Assembly: GCF_005222695.1 (NCBI RefSeq)
Contig: NZ_STGG01000051.1
Coordinates: forward strand, 62,001-126,000
Length of the DNA: 64,000 nucleotides
Source: Massilia sp. HP4
Lineage (GTDB): Bacteria; Pseudomonadota; Gammaproteobacteria; Burkholderiales; Burkholderiaceae_D
Reading direction: 5' to 3'
Below, one piece after another: positions 9,410 through 17,464 of this stretch. The notes below the pieces were generated by a model. It was not told the DNA's origin. It ran no database searches and saw only the letters and a program-made list of their open reading frames with translations. Positions within the stretch are counted from its first letter, which is position 1; each line of letters starts with the position of its first letter. Position numbers and translations under genes: made by a program.

Positions 9410-11596
9410 ATGACCCGCTTACGTTTCACTGGCGTCGCTTCCTGCGCTGCCGCACTTTCCCTGGCCCTGCTGGCCGGCTGCAGCCCCAGCGACCCATCCG
9501 ATCCCGTCGCGACCACCCCGCCACCGGTGCAGACGCCGGATCCGGAGCCAGCCCCGGTCCCCACGCCAGTCGCCTTCATGAGCGATGTGCACTTCCAGAA
9601 CGTGTACGGCGACTTCAAGAACAGCCAGTTCGCCGGCATCCCGACCAAGGACGGCAAGAACGCGACCATCCGCACGATGTATGCGCAACTGACTTCGACC
9701 CGCCTGTTCAACGAGAACTACTTCGCCTTCTTCGCAGCGCTGGACGACGCCTACGCCAAGGGCATCCGCGTGGTGGCCCTGCCGGGCGACTACACCGACG
9801 ACGCCCAGCCGATGAACGTCGACGGCATCGCCGAGATCATGAAGGTCTACCAGGCCAAGGGCATGCGCTTCTTCCTGGCACCGGGCAACCACGATCCGGT
9901 CGAACCCTACGACGACAATGAAGCGGGCAAGAACGACTTCTTGACCAAGGAAGGCAAGGAACAGAAGATCTTCGCCACTGGCAACCCGGCCTGCATCGCC
10001 AAGGACCCGACCGTGATCTGCACCGACCAGATCATGGAACAAGGCACCGAACGCCTGATGACCAAGATGGCAGAGTTCGGCTTCATGCCGAACAAGGCCG
10101 ACCTGCTGTGGGAAACCCCGTTCAGCAAGTACAGCGGCGGCAAATACACGTTCGAAGAAGCGTCGACCCAGGCCGCGGTGAAGAACCGCCAGTTCGAGAT
10201 CTGCCTCGAGGGCTCGGGCGGCGCCTACAAGGCGGCCGGCGAAGCCAAGCTCGGCAAGGCCTTTACCAAGTGCACGCAAATGATCGACAGCACCTACCTG
10301 GTCGAACCGGTCAAGGGCCTGTGGCTGCTCTCGATCGACGCCAATGTGTTCGTCCCGAACGCGAAATTCGACCCGGCCAAGCCGCACGACTTCAAGGGCT
10401 ACGACGGCGCCGGCAACGCTGGCTGGAACAAGGTGATCACGCACAAGATGTTCCTGATGGATTACATCAAGTCGGTCGCCGCCCGCGCCAAAGCCGAGGG
10501 CAAGCAGCTGATGGCCTTCTCGCACTACCCGACCATGGACTTCTACGCCAACCAGACCGGGGCCATGAAGGCCGTGTTCAAGTCGGGCGCCTTCCAGACC
10601 GCGCGCGTGCCTGACCAGACCGTCGCCAACGCAGTGGCCGCGACCGGCCTGCGCCTGCACGTCGGCGGCCACATGCACTTCAACGGCACCAACGACCACC
10701 AGGACGCCGGCGGCAACTACCTGGTCAATGTGCAGTCGCCGTCGCTGGCCGTGTATGGCGCGGCCTACAAGATCGTCACCTATAAAGACCAGGACACGAT
10801 CGATGTCCAGACCATGCCATTGAACACGGTGCCGCGCTTTGCCGAACTGTTCCCGCACTACGTGGTCGAGAACGACTACCTGAAGGGTAGCTCGGTGCCG
10901 GGCGACGCCGCCAAGCGCTGGGACCGCGACATCCTCGAGACCCGCTCCTATGGCGAGTACACCCACCAGTACTTCGGCGAACTGTCGCGCCTGCGCTTCA
11001 TGGACGAATACTGGCCATGCGAGATGAAGGAAGCGGCAATGGCGCTGGACGGCCAGCAGATGCTGATCCTGTCGCAGCTGCAGACGAGGGTGACGCTGGC
11101 CCAGTTGAAGGACGCGCCTGGCATCGTGCCCCTGACCGCCGCCTGCGCCGCACCGGGCACGGCCACCGGCACGCCCGCGCCAGCCTCGACCCTGGCCAGC
11201 GACTGGGCCGAGGCCACCGCGCGCGCCGACAAGCTGGCCACCGCCGCCGGCCTGCGCCTGAACGACTTCGCCGCCATCACGGCCTACGATTTCTACGGCG
11301 ACTTCCACCGCACCGTGTACGCCGGCGAACTGGCCCTGCGCGACATGGGCCAGCAGCGCGTGAACCAGTACAAGCTGCTGATGGCGGCCTTCCCGGCCAC
11401 CCCGGCGGCCATCGCCCGCGTGGGCGACAAGCCATCCGACCAGAACCCGGTTCACGTGCCGTTCCAGAACCAGTTCAAGCAGGTGTTCGCGATCCTCAAG
11501 GGCCTGGGCTCGGCCAAGCCGAGCGACCATTTCACGGTCGACCTGAAGGGCAAGAAGGTCAGCAACGCCAGCAATAATGGCCTGAGCTTCAACTAA
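9410..11596 (+). CDS. Lipoprotein calcineurin-like metallophosphoesterase
   Basis: 728 residues. Lipoprotein signal with lipobox LLAGC at about residue 24 and then a Pro/Thr-rich linker, so it should be attached to the outer membrane facing the periplasm. The metallophosphatase core shows all classic blocks: SDVH, PGDYTDD, PGNHDP, SHYP and GGHMHF, which together bind a di-metal centre. The C-terminal 250 residues are an extra helical domain without a name. The family cleaves phosphate esters or nucleotides; the substrate here is unknown. The start has GGAGAC five bases upstream. The gene is single, preceded by a 113-base gap. Confidence 0.88.
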   Translation: MTRLRFTGVASCAAALSLALLAGCSPSDPSDPVATTPPPVQTPDPEPAPVPTPVAFMSDVHFQNVYGDFKNSQFAGIPTKDGKNATIRTMYAQLTSTRLFNENYFAFFAALDDAYAKGIRVVALPGDYTDDAQPMNVDGIAEIMKVYQAKGMRFFLAPGNHDPVEPYDDNEAGKNDFLTKEGKEQKIFATGNPACIAKDPTVICTDQIMEQGTERLMTKMAEFGFMPNKADLLWETPFSKYSGGKYTFEEASTQAAVKNRQFEICLEGSGGAYKAAGEAKLGKAFTKCTQMIDSTYLVEPVKGLWLLSIDANVFVPNAKFDPAKPHDFKGYDGAGNAGWNKVITHKMFLMDYIKSVAARAKAEGKQLMAFSHYPTMDFYANQTGAMKAVFKSGAFQTARVPDQTVANAVAATGLRLHVGGHMHFNGTNDHQDAGGNYLVNVQSPSLAVYGAAYKIVTYKDQDTIDVQTMPLNTVPRFAELFPHYVVENDYLKGSSVPGDAAKRWDRDILETRSYGEYTHQYFGELSRLRFMDEYWPCEMKEAAMALDGQQMLILSQLQTRVTLAQLKDAPGIVPLTAACAAPGTATGTPAPASTLASDWAEATARADKLATAAGLRLNDFAAITAYDFYGDFHRTVYAGELALRDMGQQRVNQYKLLMAAFPATPAAIARVGDKPSDQNPVHVPFQNQFKQVFAILKGLGSAKPSDHFTVDLKGKKVSNASNNGLSFN

Positions 11597-11637
11597 ACCA
11601 GCCTGCCGGTCGTCCTTCGACGTCGGCAAGCGCGCCG

Positions 11638-11674
11638 CGGCGCCCCGCTCCATCCGGAGCCGGGCGCCGTTGTC
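11638..11674 (+). terminator. Hairpin after the metallophosphoesterase gene
   Basis: Long interrupted stem: CGGCGCCC / GGGCGCCG enclosing GCTCC-ATCC-GGAGC, followed by TTGT only. It is 40 bases past the stop; likely a terminator although the T-run is poor. Confidence 0.55.
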
Positions 11675-11696
11675 ATGTGACGTCTTTTTACAAAAC

Positions 11697-11712
11697 CTAG
11701 CAGACCTGCTAG
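11697..11712. promoter_or_regulatory. Perfect inverted repeat upstream of histidine kinase gene
   Basis: CTAGCAG-AC-CTGCTAG, a 7-2-7 palindrome 80 bases before the kinase ATG, in the only gap between genes here. It has the size of a dimeric operator. A sequence TATTGCTTTAGCGTAT (11729-11744) just downstream recurs upstream of the small RNA at 32871. Confidence 0.4.
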
Positions 11713-11791
11713 CTCCGGCCACTGTTACTATTGCTTTAGCGTATTGACATTGGACGCGCCTGGTGCGACGTCGTGTTCTAGAGACCAACGC

Positions 11792-13642
11792 ATGCCCCCA
11801 GACCGCCACCCCGGGATGTTCGCGCCGGCTACCCTGCTGACGGGCATAATGCTGTCGCTGACATTCGGCGCGGCCGGCTATTTCACCACGGCCGAGGCGA
11901 TCGAGAGCGATGCCCACGCGCGCTTTCGCAGCATGGCGCGCGCCTCCCAGTACACGATCGACGCCCGCATCAAGAGCTATAGCGATGTGCTGCGCGGCGC
12001 GGCCGGCCTGTTCCGCGCCGCGCCCGATACCTCGGCCGACCAGTTCCGCCAGTATGTGCAGCAACTGGACATCAAGCGCAACTTCCCCGGCATCGAGGTC
12101 ATCAATTACGCGCGCAACGTCCACGCCCCCGGCCTGCCGGCCCTGAACGAAGAACTGCGCGCACGCCTGGCGCGGCGCGGCGTGCACGACTACGAACCGC
12201 TGCTGGCCCATCCCGACCGCCATACCTATACGGTGCTGGTCTATATCGAGCCCCTGCTGCCGCATTCGCTCACCAAGCTGGGCATGGACCTGGAGGCGCG
12301 CGGCACCACCCGGCGCGTGCTGGCCAACGCGCGCGATACAGGCCTGCCCAGCGCCTCGGGCACCCGCATCGAGCTGTTTTCGGGTCCCAACCGCAGCGGC
12401 CTGGCGCTGCGCCTGCCGGTGTACCGCGCCGACTTGCCAACCGATTCGGTGGAGGGGCGGCGCCTGGCCTATATCGGCTCGGTCGGCATCGGTTTCGGCA
12501 TCGCGCGCCTGGTGGGCGGGGTGCTCGACGAGTTCCCGATCAGGGGTGCGCGCCTGGTATTGACCGAGCTGACCGCGGTGCCGCCCGAGCCGGGCGAGGC
12601 GCCGCCCAGCGCCATCCTTTACGACAGCCTGGCCAGTCCCGAACGCCCCGCCCCGGCGGCGGCGCCCGACGACGGCAGCGGGTTCGCCGCCAGCCTGCCG
12701 ATCGAATTCAACCAGCGCATGTGGCGCGCCGACTTCAGCATCCCGAAATCGGCGCTGTACACGCGCTTCGACATGTATTACCCGTGGCTGGCCGCGTTCG
12801 CCGCCGGCATCAGCACCGCCCTGCTCTACGCCCTGTTCCAGACCCTGGCCTCGTCGCGCCGCAATGCCCTGCGCATGGCCGAGGAAATGACGCGCGAGCT
12901 GCGCGCCAGCCAGGCCAAGCTGCAGGCCAGCCACGAGAAGCTGCGCCTGCTGGCCGCCCACGCCGAGCAGATCAAGGAGGGCGAGCGCAAGCGCATCGCG
13001 CGCGAGATCCACGATGACCTGGCGCAGAACCTGCTGGCGCTGAAGATCGAGGCCGAGTTCCTGGCCAACCGCACCCGCGGCGGCCACCGGCGCCTGCACG
13101 CGCGCGCCGACGCCACCGTGCGCCAGATCGACGTCACCATCCGCAGCGTGCGCCAGATCATCAACGACCTGCGACCGAACGTGCTGGACCTGGGCCTGTC
13201 GGCGGCGGTCGACTGGCAGGTGGCCGATTTCGCGCGCCGCACCGGCATCGAGTGCGAGCTGGTCGACGACGACGGCGAGCACCGCATCGACGACGGTTGC
13301 GCCACCGCCTTCTTCCGGATCCTGCAGGAGTCGCTCAACAACGTGGCGCGCCATGCACGCGCGACCAGGGTGCGGATCGCCTTGCAGCAGCAGGCCGACA
13401 TGCTGACCATGACGATCCGCGACAACGGCGTCGGCATGCAGCCGGGCAGCCGCAACCGCCATGGCTCGTTCGGCCTGGTCGGGGTGGAGGAACGGGTCGG
13501 CATCCTGGGCGGCTCGTTCTCGATCAGCAGTGGCCTGGACGTCGGCACCACGGTGGTGGTGTCGATCCCGGTCACGCCCATGTACGGCAGCAGCGACATG
13601 GCGTTTCCGGGCCCGCTGGCAACGGTGCCGGTTGCGGCATGA
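11792..13642 (+). CDS. CHASE-domain sensor histidine kinase (NarL-partner type)
   Basis: 616 residues from ATG 11792 (an in-frame TTG at 11744 is less likely). First membrane helix, then a periplasmic CHASE domain (DARIKSYSDVLRGAAGLFRA, FPGIEVINYAR), second helix near residues 330-350, coiled coil, HisKA_3 dimerisation box with phospho-acceptor His407 in RIAREIHDDLAQNLL, and an HATPase domain (ESLNNVARHA, DNGVGM, GSFGLVGVEERV). CHASE domains bind small extracellular ligands such as cytokinin-like compounds. HisKA_3 kinases usually phosphorylate LuxR/NarL-type regulators, but none is encoded next to it, so its partner lies elsewhere. Confidence 0.9.
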   Translation: MPPDRHPGMFAPATLLTGIMLSLTFGAAGYFTTAEAIESDAHARFRSMARASQYTIDARIKSYSDVLRGAAGLFRAAPDTSADQFRQYVQQLDIKRNFPGIEVINYARNVHAPGLPALNEELRARLARRGVHDYEPLLAHPDRHTYTVLVYIEPLLPHSLTKLGMDLEARGTTRRVLANARDTGLPSASGTRIELFSGPNRSGLALRLPVYRADLPTDSVEGRRLAYIGSVGIGFGIARLVGGVLDEFPIRGARLVLTELTAVPPEPGEAPPSAILYDSLASPERPAPAAAPDDGSGFAASLPIEFNQRMWRADFSIPKSALYTRFDMYYPWLAAFAAGISTALLYALFQTLASSRRNALRMAEEMTRELRASQAKLQASHEKLRLLAAHAEQIKEGERKRIAREIHDDLAQNLLALKIEAEFLANRTRGGHRRLHARADATVRQIDVTIRSVRQIINDLRPNVLDLGLSAAVDWQVADFARRTGIECELVDDDGEHRIDDGCATAFFRILQESLNNVARHARATRVRIALQQQADMLTMTIRDNGVGMQPGSRNRHGSFGLVGVEERVGILGGSFSISSGLDVGTTVVVSIPVTPMYGSSDMAFPGPLATVPVAA

Positions 13643-13798
13643 GCCCGTGTCCTGTCATGACGCCGCGTTGCAAAAAAATCCGCCATTGCGGCCGAAGTTT
13701 GAGCAAGCTCAACAGTTGGACTGACGATTCGCACGACAATTTTTATCACTGTCATGGGTCAACACGAACCTGACAGAAGCAGTATCTACCAGGAGGCA

Positions 13799-13876
13799 AT
13801 GACGCAAGCCTTACCACAAGCGTCCTCTGCCACGCCAACAGGGATTCCGCAGCGCCACTACTATTTAACGAGGTGA
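13799..13876 (+). CDS. Possible 25-residue leader or small protein
   Basis: A 25-codon frame starting ATG at 13799 directly after AGGAGG (13791-13796, spacing only two bases, which is short) and ending TGA at 13874-13876, five bases before the ATG of the repeat protein. It begins MTQALPQASS and ends QRHYYLTR. The stop lies inside the ribosome site of the next gene, the usual layout for translational coupling. It could be a leader peptide, a small protein made with the repeat protein, or chance. No homologue recognised. Confidence 0.4.
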   Translation: MTQALPQASSATPTGIPQRHYYLTR

Positions 13877-13881
13877 ATACC

Positions 13882-14745
13882 ATGTCGACCAATACCGAAT
13901 TCTCAGTGTTCGAAGCCCTTGACCTGACACCGATCAAAATGAAACTGATGCACGTCGAATCGGGCGAAGGCTGGTCCGAGCGGCGCGCCAACGCGGTGGA
14001 AGCCGAATACCGTCGCTTCCTGTTCCTGATGAAGAAATACCCCGACGACGGCGCGTCGCCGACGGTGGATGTCGACACCTTCTGGCACTACCACATCCTC
14101 GACACGATGAAGTACGCGCGCGACTGCGAAACCACTTTCGGCTTCTTCCTGCATCACTACCCCTATGTCGGCATGGGCGCGGGCGCCGATGAAGGCGAAC
14201 GTGACCGCGCCGGCGAGCGCATGCGTGAAATCTACGAATCCGAATTCGGCGTCGTCATCAAGGACGATGCCGCCTGGTGCGCGGCGCCAGGCAAGCAGGC
14301 CGCCCAGGCCAGCGACAGCGCCTGGTGCGCGGCGCCAGGCAAGCAGGCCGCCCAGGCCAGCGATACCGCGTGGTGCGCGGCGCCAAGCAAGCAGGCCGCC
14401 CAGGCCAGCGACACCGCGTGGTGCGCGGCGCCAGGCAAGCAGGCCGCCCAGGCCGGCGACACCGCGTGGTGCGCAGCCCCGAGCAAGCAGGCCACCCAGG
14501 CCAGCGACACCGCGTGGTGCGCGGCGCCAAGCAAGCAAGCCGCCCAGGCCGGCGACACCGCGTGGTGCGCGGCGCCAAGCAAGCAGGCCGCCCAGGCCAA
14601 TGACACCGCATGGTGCGCAGCCCCGAGCAAGCAGGCTGCCCAGGCCAGTGACACTGCGTGGTGCGCAGCACCGGGCAAGCAACTCGCCCAGGCTGGCGAC
14701 ACCGCCTGGTGCGCAGCCCCGGGCAAGGCCGCGCAAGCCGCCTGA
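13882..14745 (+). CDS. Glycine-rich-domain-like protein with ten W-C-A-A-P repeats
   Basis: 287 residues from ATG 13882 (ACGAGG eight bases upstream). Residues 1-128 resemble the glycine-rich domain-containing protein-like family, with the conserved run DVDTFWHYHILDTMKYARDC and FFLHHYPYVG, rich in His and Cys and so possibly metal binding. From about residue 129 to the end the protein consists of ten units of 16 residues, consensus DTAWCAAPSKQAAQAS, each with one Trp and one Cys; the last is shortened. There is no signal peptide or membrane helix. Possible readings are a multi-core precursor of a modified peptide, a cysteine-based metal buffer, or a structural repeat protein. No modification enzyme or transporter is adjacent. 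Function unknown. Confidence 0.85.
   Translation: MSTNTEFSVFEALDLTPIKMKLMHVESGEGWSERRANAVEAEYRRFLFLMKKYPDDGASPTVDVDTFWHYHILDTMKYARDCETTFGFFLHHYPYVGMGAGADEGERDRAGERMREIYESEFGVVIKDDAAWCAAPGKQAAQASDSAWCAAPGKQAAQASDTAWCAAPSKQAAQASDTAWCAAPGKQAAQAGDTAWCAAPSKQATQASDTAWCAAPSKQAAQAGDTAWCAAPSKQAAQANDTAWCAAPSKQAAQASDTAWCAAPGKQLAQAGDTAWCAAPGKAAQAA
14266..14742 (+). repeat. Ten in-frame 48-bp repeats encoding WCAAP units
   Basis: Nine full 48-bp units and one short last unit. Amino-acid changes between units are confined to Gly/Ser after AAP, the residues before DT, and single Ala/Thr or Ala/Leu swaps; Trp, Cys, both Ala and Pro never vary. Synonymous differences exist (for example GGCGCC or GCCCCG for the Ala-Pro part), so the units are not all from one recent slippage event, which argues for selection on the peptide. 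Confidence 0.95.
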
Positions 14746-14803
14746 AATTGAGCCGGTCCCTGCAGCCTGCATGGCGGCCCTCGCCGCCATGCAGGCTGCA
14801 GTC

Positions 14804-15076
14804 TTATCCGGCGTCCGCGGTCGCGGCGACGCTGCCCTCCCTGACCATCAGCGCACGCAATTCGCCGATGCTGAAATCGCTCTCTTCGTGCATACGGATC
14901 AGCAAGGTGGCGCCGATCGGCAGCGTAGCGTGACGGATCTTGCTGATCACGGGCGGCGCCACTTCGAGCAGCCGCGACAGGGCGGCATCGTTCTTCAGGC
15001 GCAGGCGGGAAATGATGGCGTCGAGGACCCGGTTCGGATCGTACTCGGCGCCGGGTGGAAGGCGGCGGATCGGCAT
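14804..15076 (-). CDS. Small helix-turn-helix (Cro/CI-like) regulator
   Basis: 90 residues. The central stretch DAALSRLLEVAPPVISKIRH matches a lambda-repressor-type helix-turn-helix: NDAALSRLLEV as the first helices and PPVISKIRHA as the recognition helix. There is no ligand domain. Proteins of this size occur widely in Oxalobacteraceae and are probably DNA-binding or phage-derived regulators. It converges on the WCAAP repeat gene (58 bases between stops). Its own upstream region is AT-rich and has a minus-strand -10 GTATAAT with a 7-3-7 palindrome beside it, which suggests autoregulation. Confidence 0.7.
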   Translation of the reverse strand: MPIRRLPPGAEYDPNRVLDAIISRLRLKNDAALSRLLEVAPPVISKIRHATLPIGATLLIRMHEESDFSIGELRALMVREGSVAATADAG

Positions 15077-15171
15077 GGCTCTTTCAGTATTTATTATTTA
15101 TTTGCTATTTGACACGCTATACCGCGAAAAATTAGCTAAAAGAGGCAAACCATCAGTATTTATATGGCAAC

Positions 15172-15188
15172 TTTCGCGGGACGCGAAA
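15172..15188. promoter_or_regulatory. Palindromic operator candidate with minus-strand -10
   Basis: TTTCGCG-GGA-CGCGAAA, a perfect 7-3-7 inverted repeat, directly beside ATTATAC (15188-15194), which reads GTATAAT on the minus strand and fits a -10 box for the small regulator gene at 14804-15076. The surrounding 15077-15235 is strikingly AT-rich for this genome and otherwise holds no gene. Confidence 0.5.
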
Positions 15189-15235
15189 TTATACAGATAG
15201 TCGATAAATAATGCTTACTATTCCATTCCCGCGCC

Positions 15236-16135
15236 TCATGGGCGCGTCGCCGGTGCCGGCCGAAGGCGCGCCAGCGTCGTCGCGACGTCGGGATGGCGCA
15301 GGCGCACCCGCAACTCGCGCTTGAGGCGCGTGTCGTCCAGTTGCCTCGACTCCGACATGAAGGACAGCAGCATCGGCGACACCGCACCTTCCAGGTCGGC
15401 GCGCGCCAGGCGCGGCGGGCGGGCCAGGCCGAAGGCGTCGGCCACCGCATCGAAATAATCGGCCATCTTCATGCGCGTGCCGTCCACCGCATGCACCACC
15501 CGCCCCGGCCGCCCGCGCCACAGCGCCGCCAGCACGATGCGCGCCAGGTCGTCGGCATGCACGTGGCTGGTGTAGACGTCGTCTTGCGCGCGCAAGGCCG
15601 GCGTGCCCTGCTCCAGCCGGCGCAGCGGCAGGCGGTCGTCGGCATAGATGCCCGGCACCCGCAGGATCGACAAGGCCGTGCCGTTGGCCACGGCCCAGGC
15701 GCGCAGCACGCGTTCGGCATCCACGCGCCGCCGCGCCCGCGCATTGCGCGGCGCCACCGGCCGCTGTTCGGACACCAACGCGCCGCCGCAATCGCCGTAC
15801 ACGCCGCTCGTGCTCACATAGACCATGCGCGCGACCGCGCCCAGCGCCGCCACCAGGTGGCGCGTGCGCCGATCGTGGTCGCCATCCGCCTGCGGCGGCG
15901 CCAGGTGCAGCACCCACGGCGCCAGGTGCCGCAAGCGCTCCAGGCTTGCCGGCCGGTCGAGGTCGGCCACCACCGGCATCGCGCCCAGCGCGCGCAGTTC
16001 GGCGCGCCGCTCCGGCTGGCTGGTCAGGGCGAACACCCGGAACCTGGCGGCGAGCAGCGGCAACAGGCGCATGCCGACATCGCCGCAGCCGACGATCAGC
16101 AGGCGGGGACGGGCGAAGGCGGGGCGTTCAGGCAT
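15236..16135 (-). CDS. NAD(P)-dependent epimerase/dehydratase-family SDR
   Basis: 299 residues from ATG 16133-16135 (MPERPAFARP). Rossmann start LLIVGCGDVGMRLLPLLAARF binds NAD(P). YVSTSGVYGD holds the SDR serine/tyrosine region of the atypical YeeZ/extended SDR group. HVHADDLARIVLAAL is the typical atypical-SDR C-terminal block. The canonical YxxxK is replaced, so catalytic activity on sugars is uncertain; relatives are annotated as NAD-dependent epimerases. A longer frame to 16396 enters the promoter region of the divergent gene and is not used. Single gene, divergent from the reductase at 16305. Confidence 0.82.
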   Translation of the reverse strand: MPERPAFARPRLLIVGCGDVGMRLLPLLAARFRVFALTSQPERRAELRALGAMPVVADLDRPASLERLRHLAPWVLHLAPPQADGDHDRRTRHLVAALGAVARMVYVSTSGVYGDCGGALVSEQRPVAPRNARARRRVDAERVLRAWAVANGTALSILRVPGIYADDRLPLRRLEQGTPALRAQDDVYTSHVHADDLARIVLAALWRGRPGRVVHAVDGTRMKMADYFDAVADAFGLARPPRLARADLEGAVSPMLLSFMSESRQLDDTRLKRELRVRLRHPDVATTLARLRPAPATRP

Positions 16136-16304
16136 GGGATCGAGGGCGGTGGAGGGCGACCGCGGCACTGTAGCATAGGGCCAGGCACGCTGCTGCGCCC
16201 TGCCCCGCCCGGCAAAACCGGGGCCGGTGTAGAATAGCGCCCGGCTATAGAAAATCACCATCGGATCAACCACTTGCGCTCGCGCGCCCAACCACCGACT
16301 TCGC

Positions 16305-17333
16305 ATGACCTTCCAGATTACCGTCCAGCCCAGCGGCAGCCAGTTCACCTGCGAGGCCGATGAAACCGTCCTCTCCGCGGCGATCCGCGCCGGCATCGGC
16401 CTGCCCTATGGCTGCAAGAACGGCGCCTGCGGCTCCTGCAAGGGCAAGGTCGTGGACGGCGCGGTCGAGCACAAGCCGCACCAGCAGCGCGCCCTGTCCG
16501 ACATCGAGAAGACCGCCGGCATGTCGTTGTTCTGCTGCGCCGTGCCCAGCGCCGACCTGGTGATCGAGGCGCGCGAAGTCGGCGGCAGCTCGGACTACCC
16601 GCTGCGCAAGATGCCGACCCGGATCGCCGCCATCCGGCGCGCCGCGCCCGACGTCGCGATCATCAACCTGCAGCTGCCGGCCAACGAGCTGCTGGCCTAT
16701 CGCGCCGGCCAGTACATCGAATTTTTGCTCAAGGACGGCAAGCGCCGCGCCTACTCGATCGCCAATGCGCCATCGATCGAGGGACCGCTCGAGCTGCATA
16801 TCCGCCACCTGGCGGGCGGCCTGTTCACCGACCACGTGTTCGGCGCCATGAAGGAGCGCGACATCCTGCGCTTCGAAGGCCCGCTCGGCACGTTCTTCCT
16901 GCGCGAAGAGTCGAGCAAGCCGATCGTGCTGCTGGCCTCGGGCACCGGCTTCGCCCCGGTCAAGGCCCTGGTCGAACACCTGATGCACCTGAAGTCCGAA
17001 CGCCCCGTGCGCCTGTACTGGGGCGGCCGCCGCCCGCAAGACCTGTATATGGACGACTTGTGCCGCGCCTGGGAAACCACGCTGCCCGATTTCACCTATG
17101 TGCCGGTGATCTCGGACGCGCTGCCAGAAGATGACTGGACGGGCCGCACCGGCTTCGTGCACGCCGCCGTGATGCAGGACATCATCGACCTCTCGGGCCA
17201 CCAGGTGTACGCCTGCGGCGCCCCCGTCATGGTCGATTCGGCGCGCCGCGACTACACCGTGCTGTGTGGCCTGCCGGAAGACGAGTTCTTTGCCGATTCG
17301 TTCACCACCGAGGCCGACCTGGCATCGAATTGA
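16305..17333 (+). CDS. CDP-6-deoxy-glucoseen reductase-type ferredoxin/FAD oxidoreductase
   Basis: 342 residues. N-terminal plant-type 2Fe-2S ferredoxin domain with ligands Cys37, Cys42, Cys45 and Cys77 (YGCKNGACGSCKG and FCC). An FAD-binding barrel (RAYSIANAP) and an NAD(P)-binding domain (LASGTGFAPVKAL, YACGAP) follow. The layout is that of AscD/E3 reductases and phenol hydroxylase-type reductases that pass electrons from NAD(P)H to a partner iron-sulfur enzyme. No deoxysugar genes are nearby, so a general flavin/electron-transfer role, as in other Burkholderiales, is more likely than CDP-ascarylose synthesis. Confidence 0.88.
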   Translation: MTFQITVQPSGSQFTCEADETVLSAAIRAGIGLPYGCKNGACGSCKGKVVDGAVEHKPHQQRALSDIEKTAGMSLFCCAVPSADLVIEAREVGGSSDYPLRKMPTRIAAIRRAAPDVAIINLQLPANELLAYRAGQYIEFLLKDGKRRAYSIANAPSIEGPLELHIRHLAGGLFTDHVFGAMKERDILRFEGPLGTFFLREESSKPIVLLASGTGFAPVKALVEHLMHLKSERPVRLYWGGRRPQDLYMDDLCRAWETTLPDFTYVPVISDALPEDDWTGRTGFVHAAVMQDIIDLSGHQVYACGAPVMVDSARRDYTVLCGLPEDEFFADSFTTEADLASN

Positions 17334-17334
17334 C

Positions 17335-17462
17335 CGTAGGGTCGGCCGGGGCGCGCAGCCGGGTCCCCCGCCGACGCGTCGATGGTTGGCTGCGAGATCA
17401 TCCCGCACGATAAAGAAACCGATAACAATCACCGCGTCGGCGGCGTAGCCGCCGACCCTACG
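17335..17462. repeat. REP-like palindromic element
   Basis: Outer arms CGTAGGGTCGGC (17335-17346) and GCCGACCCTACG (17451-17462) are perfect 12-bp inverted repeats. Inside them CCGCCGACGCG (17369-17379) and CGCGTCGGCGG (17433-17443) form a second 11-bp pair. The element fills the whole gap between the reductase and MFS genes and resembles dispersed extragenic palindromes of betaproteobacteria. No second copy is in this window. Confidence 0.65.
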
Positions 17463-17464
17463 CA

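Noticed and set aside
11744..11791. TTG start and TTGACA (11744-11749) as -35 box for the kinase
   Set aside because: No -10 box fits 16-18 bases downstream, and the ATG at 11792 gives a typical N-terminus, so neither was annotated.
9419..13462. A 1347-residue open frame on the minus strand across the metallophosphoesterase and kinase genes
   Set aside because: It is antisense to two recognisable proteins, has no homology-like motifs and is open only because of high GC; no ribosome site.
14266..14742. CRISPR-like array impression from the 48-bp repeats
   Set aside because: The units are directly adjacent without spacers, in frame in a coding sequence, and no cas gene is near.
13903..14790. 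Long minus-strand and +2 frames through the WCAAP repeat region
   Set aside because: The 48-bp unit has no stop in several frames, so all stay open; only the plus frame shows a conserved N-domain and invariant motif.
16136..16396. 87-codon N-terminal extension of the SDR gene
   Set aside because: No ribosome site and it covers the divergent promoter region of the reductase gene; family start is at 16135.
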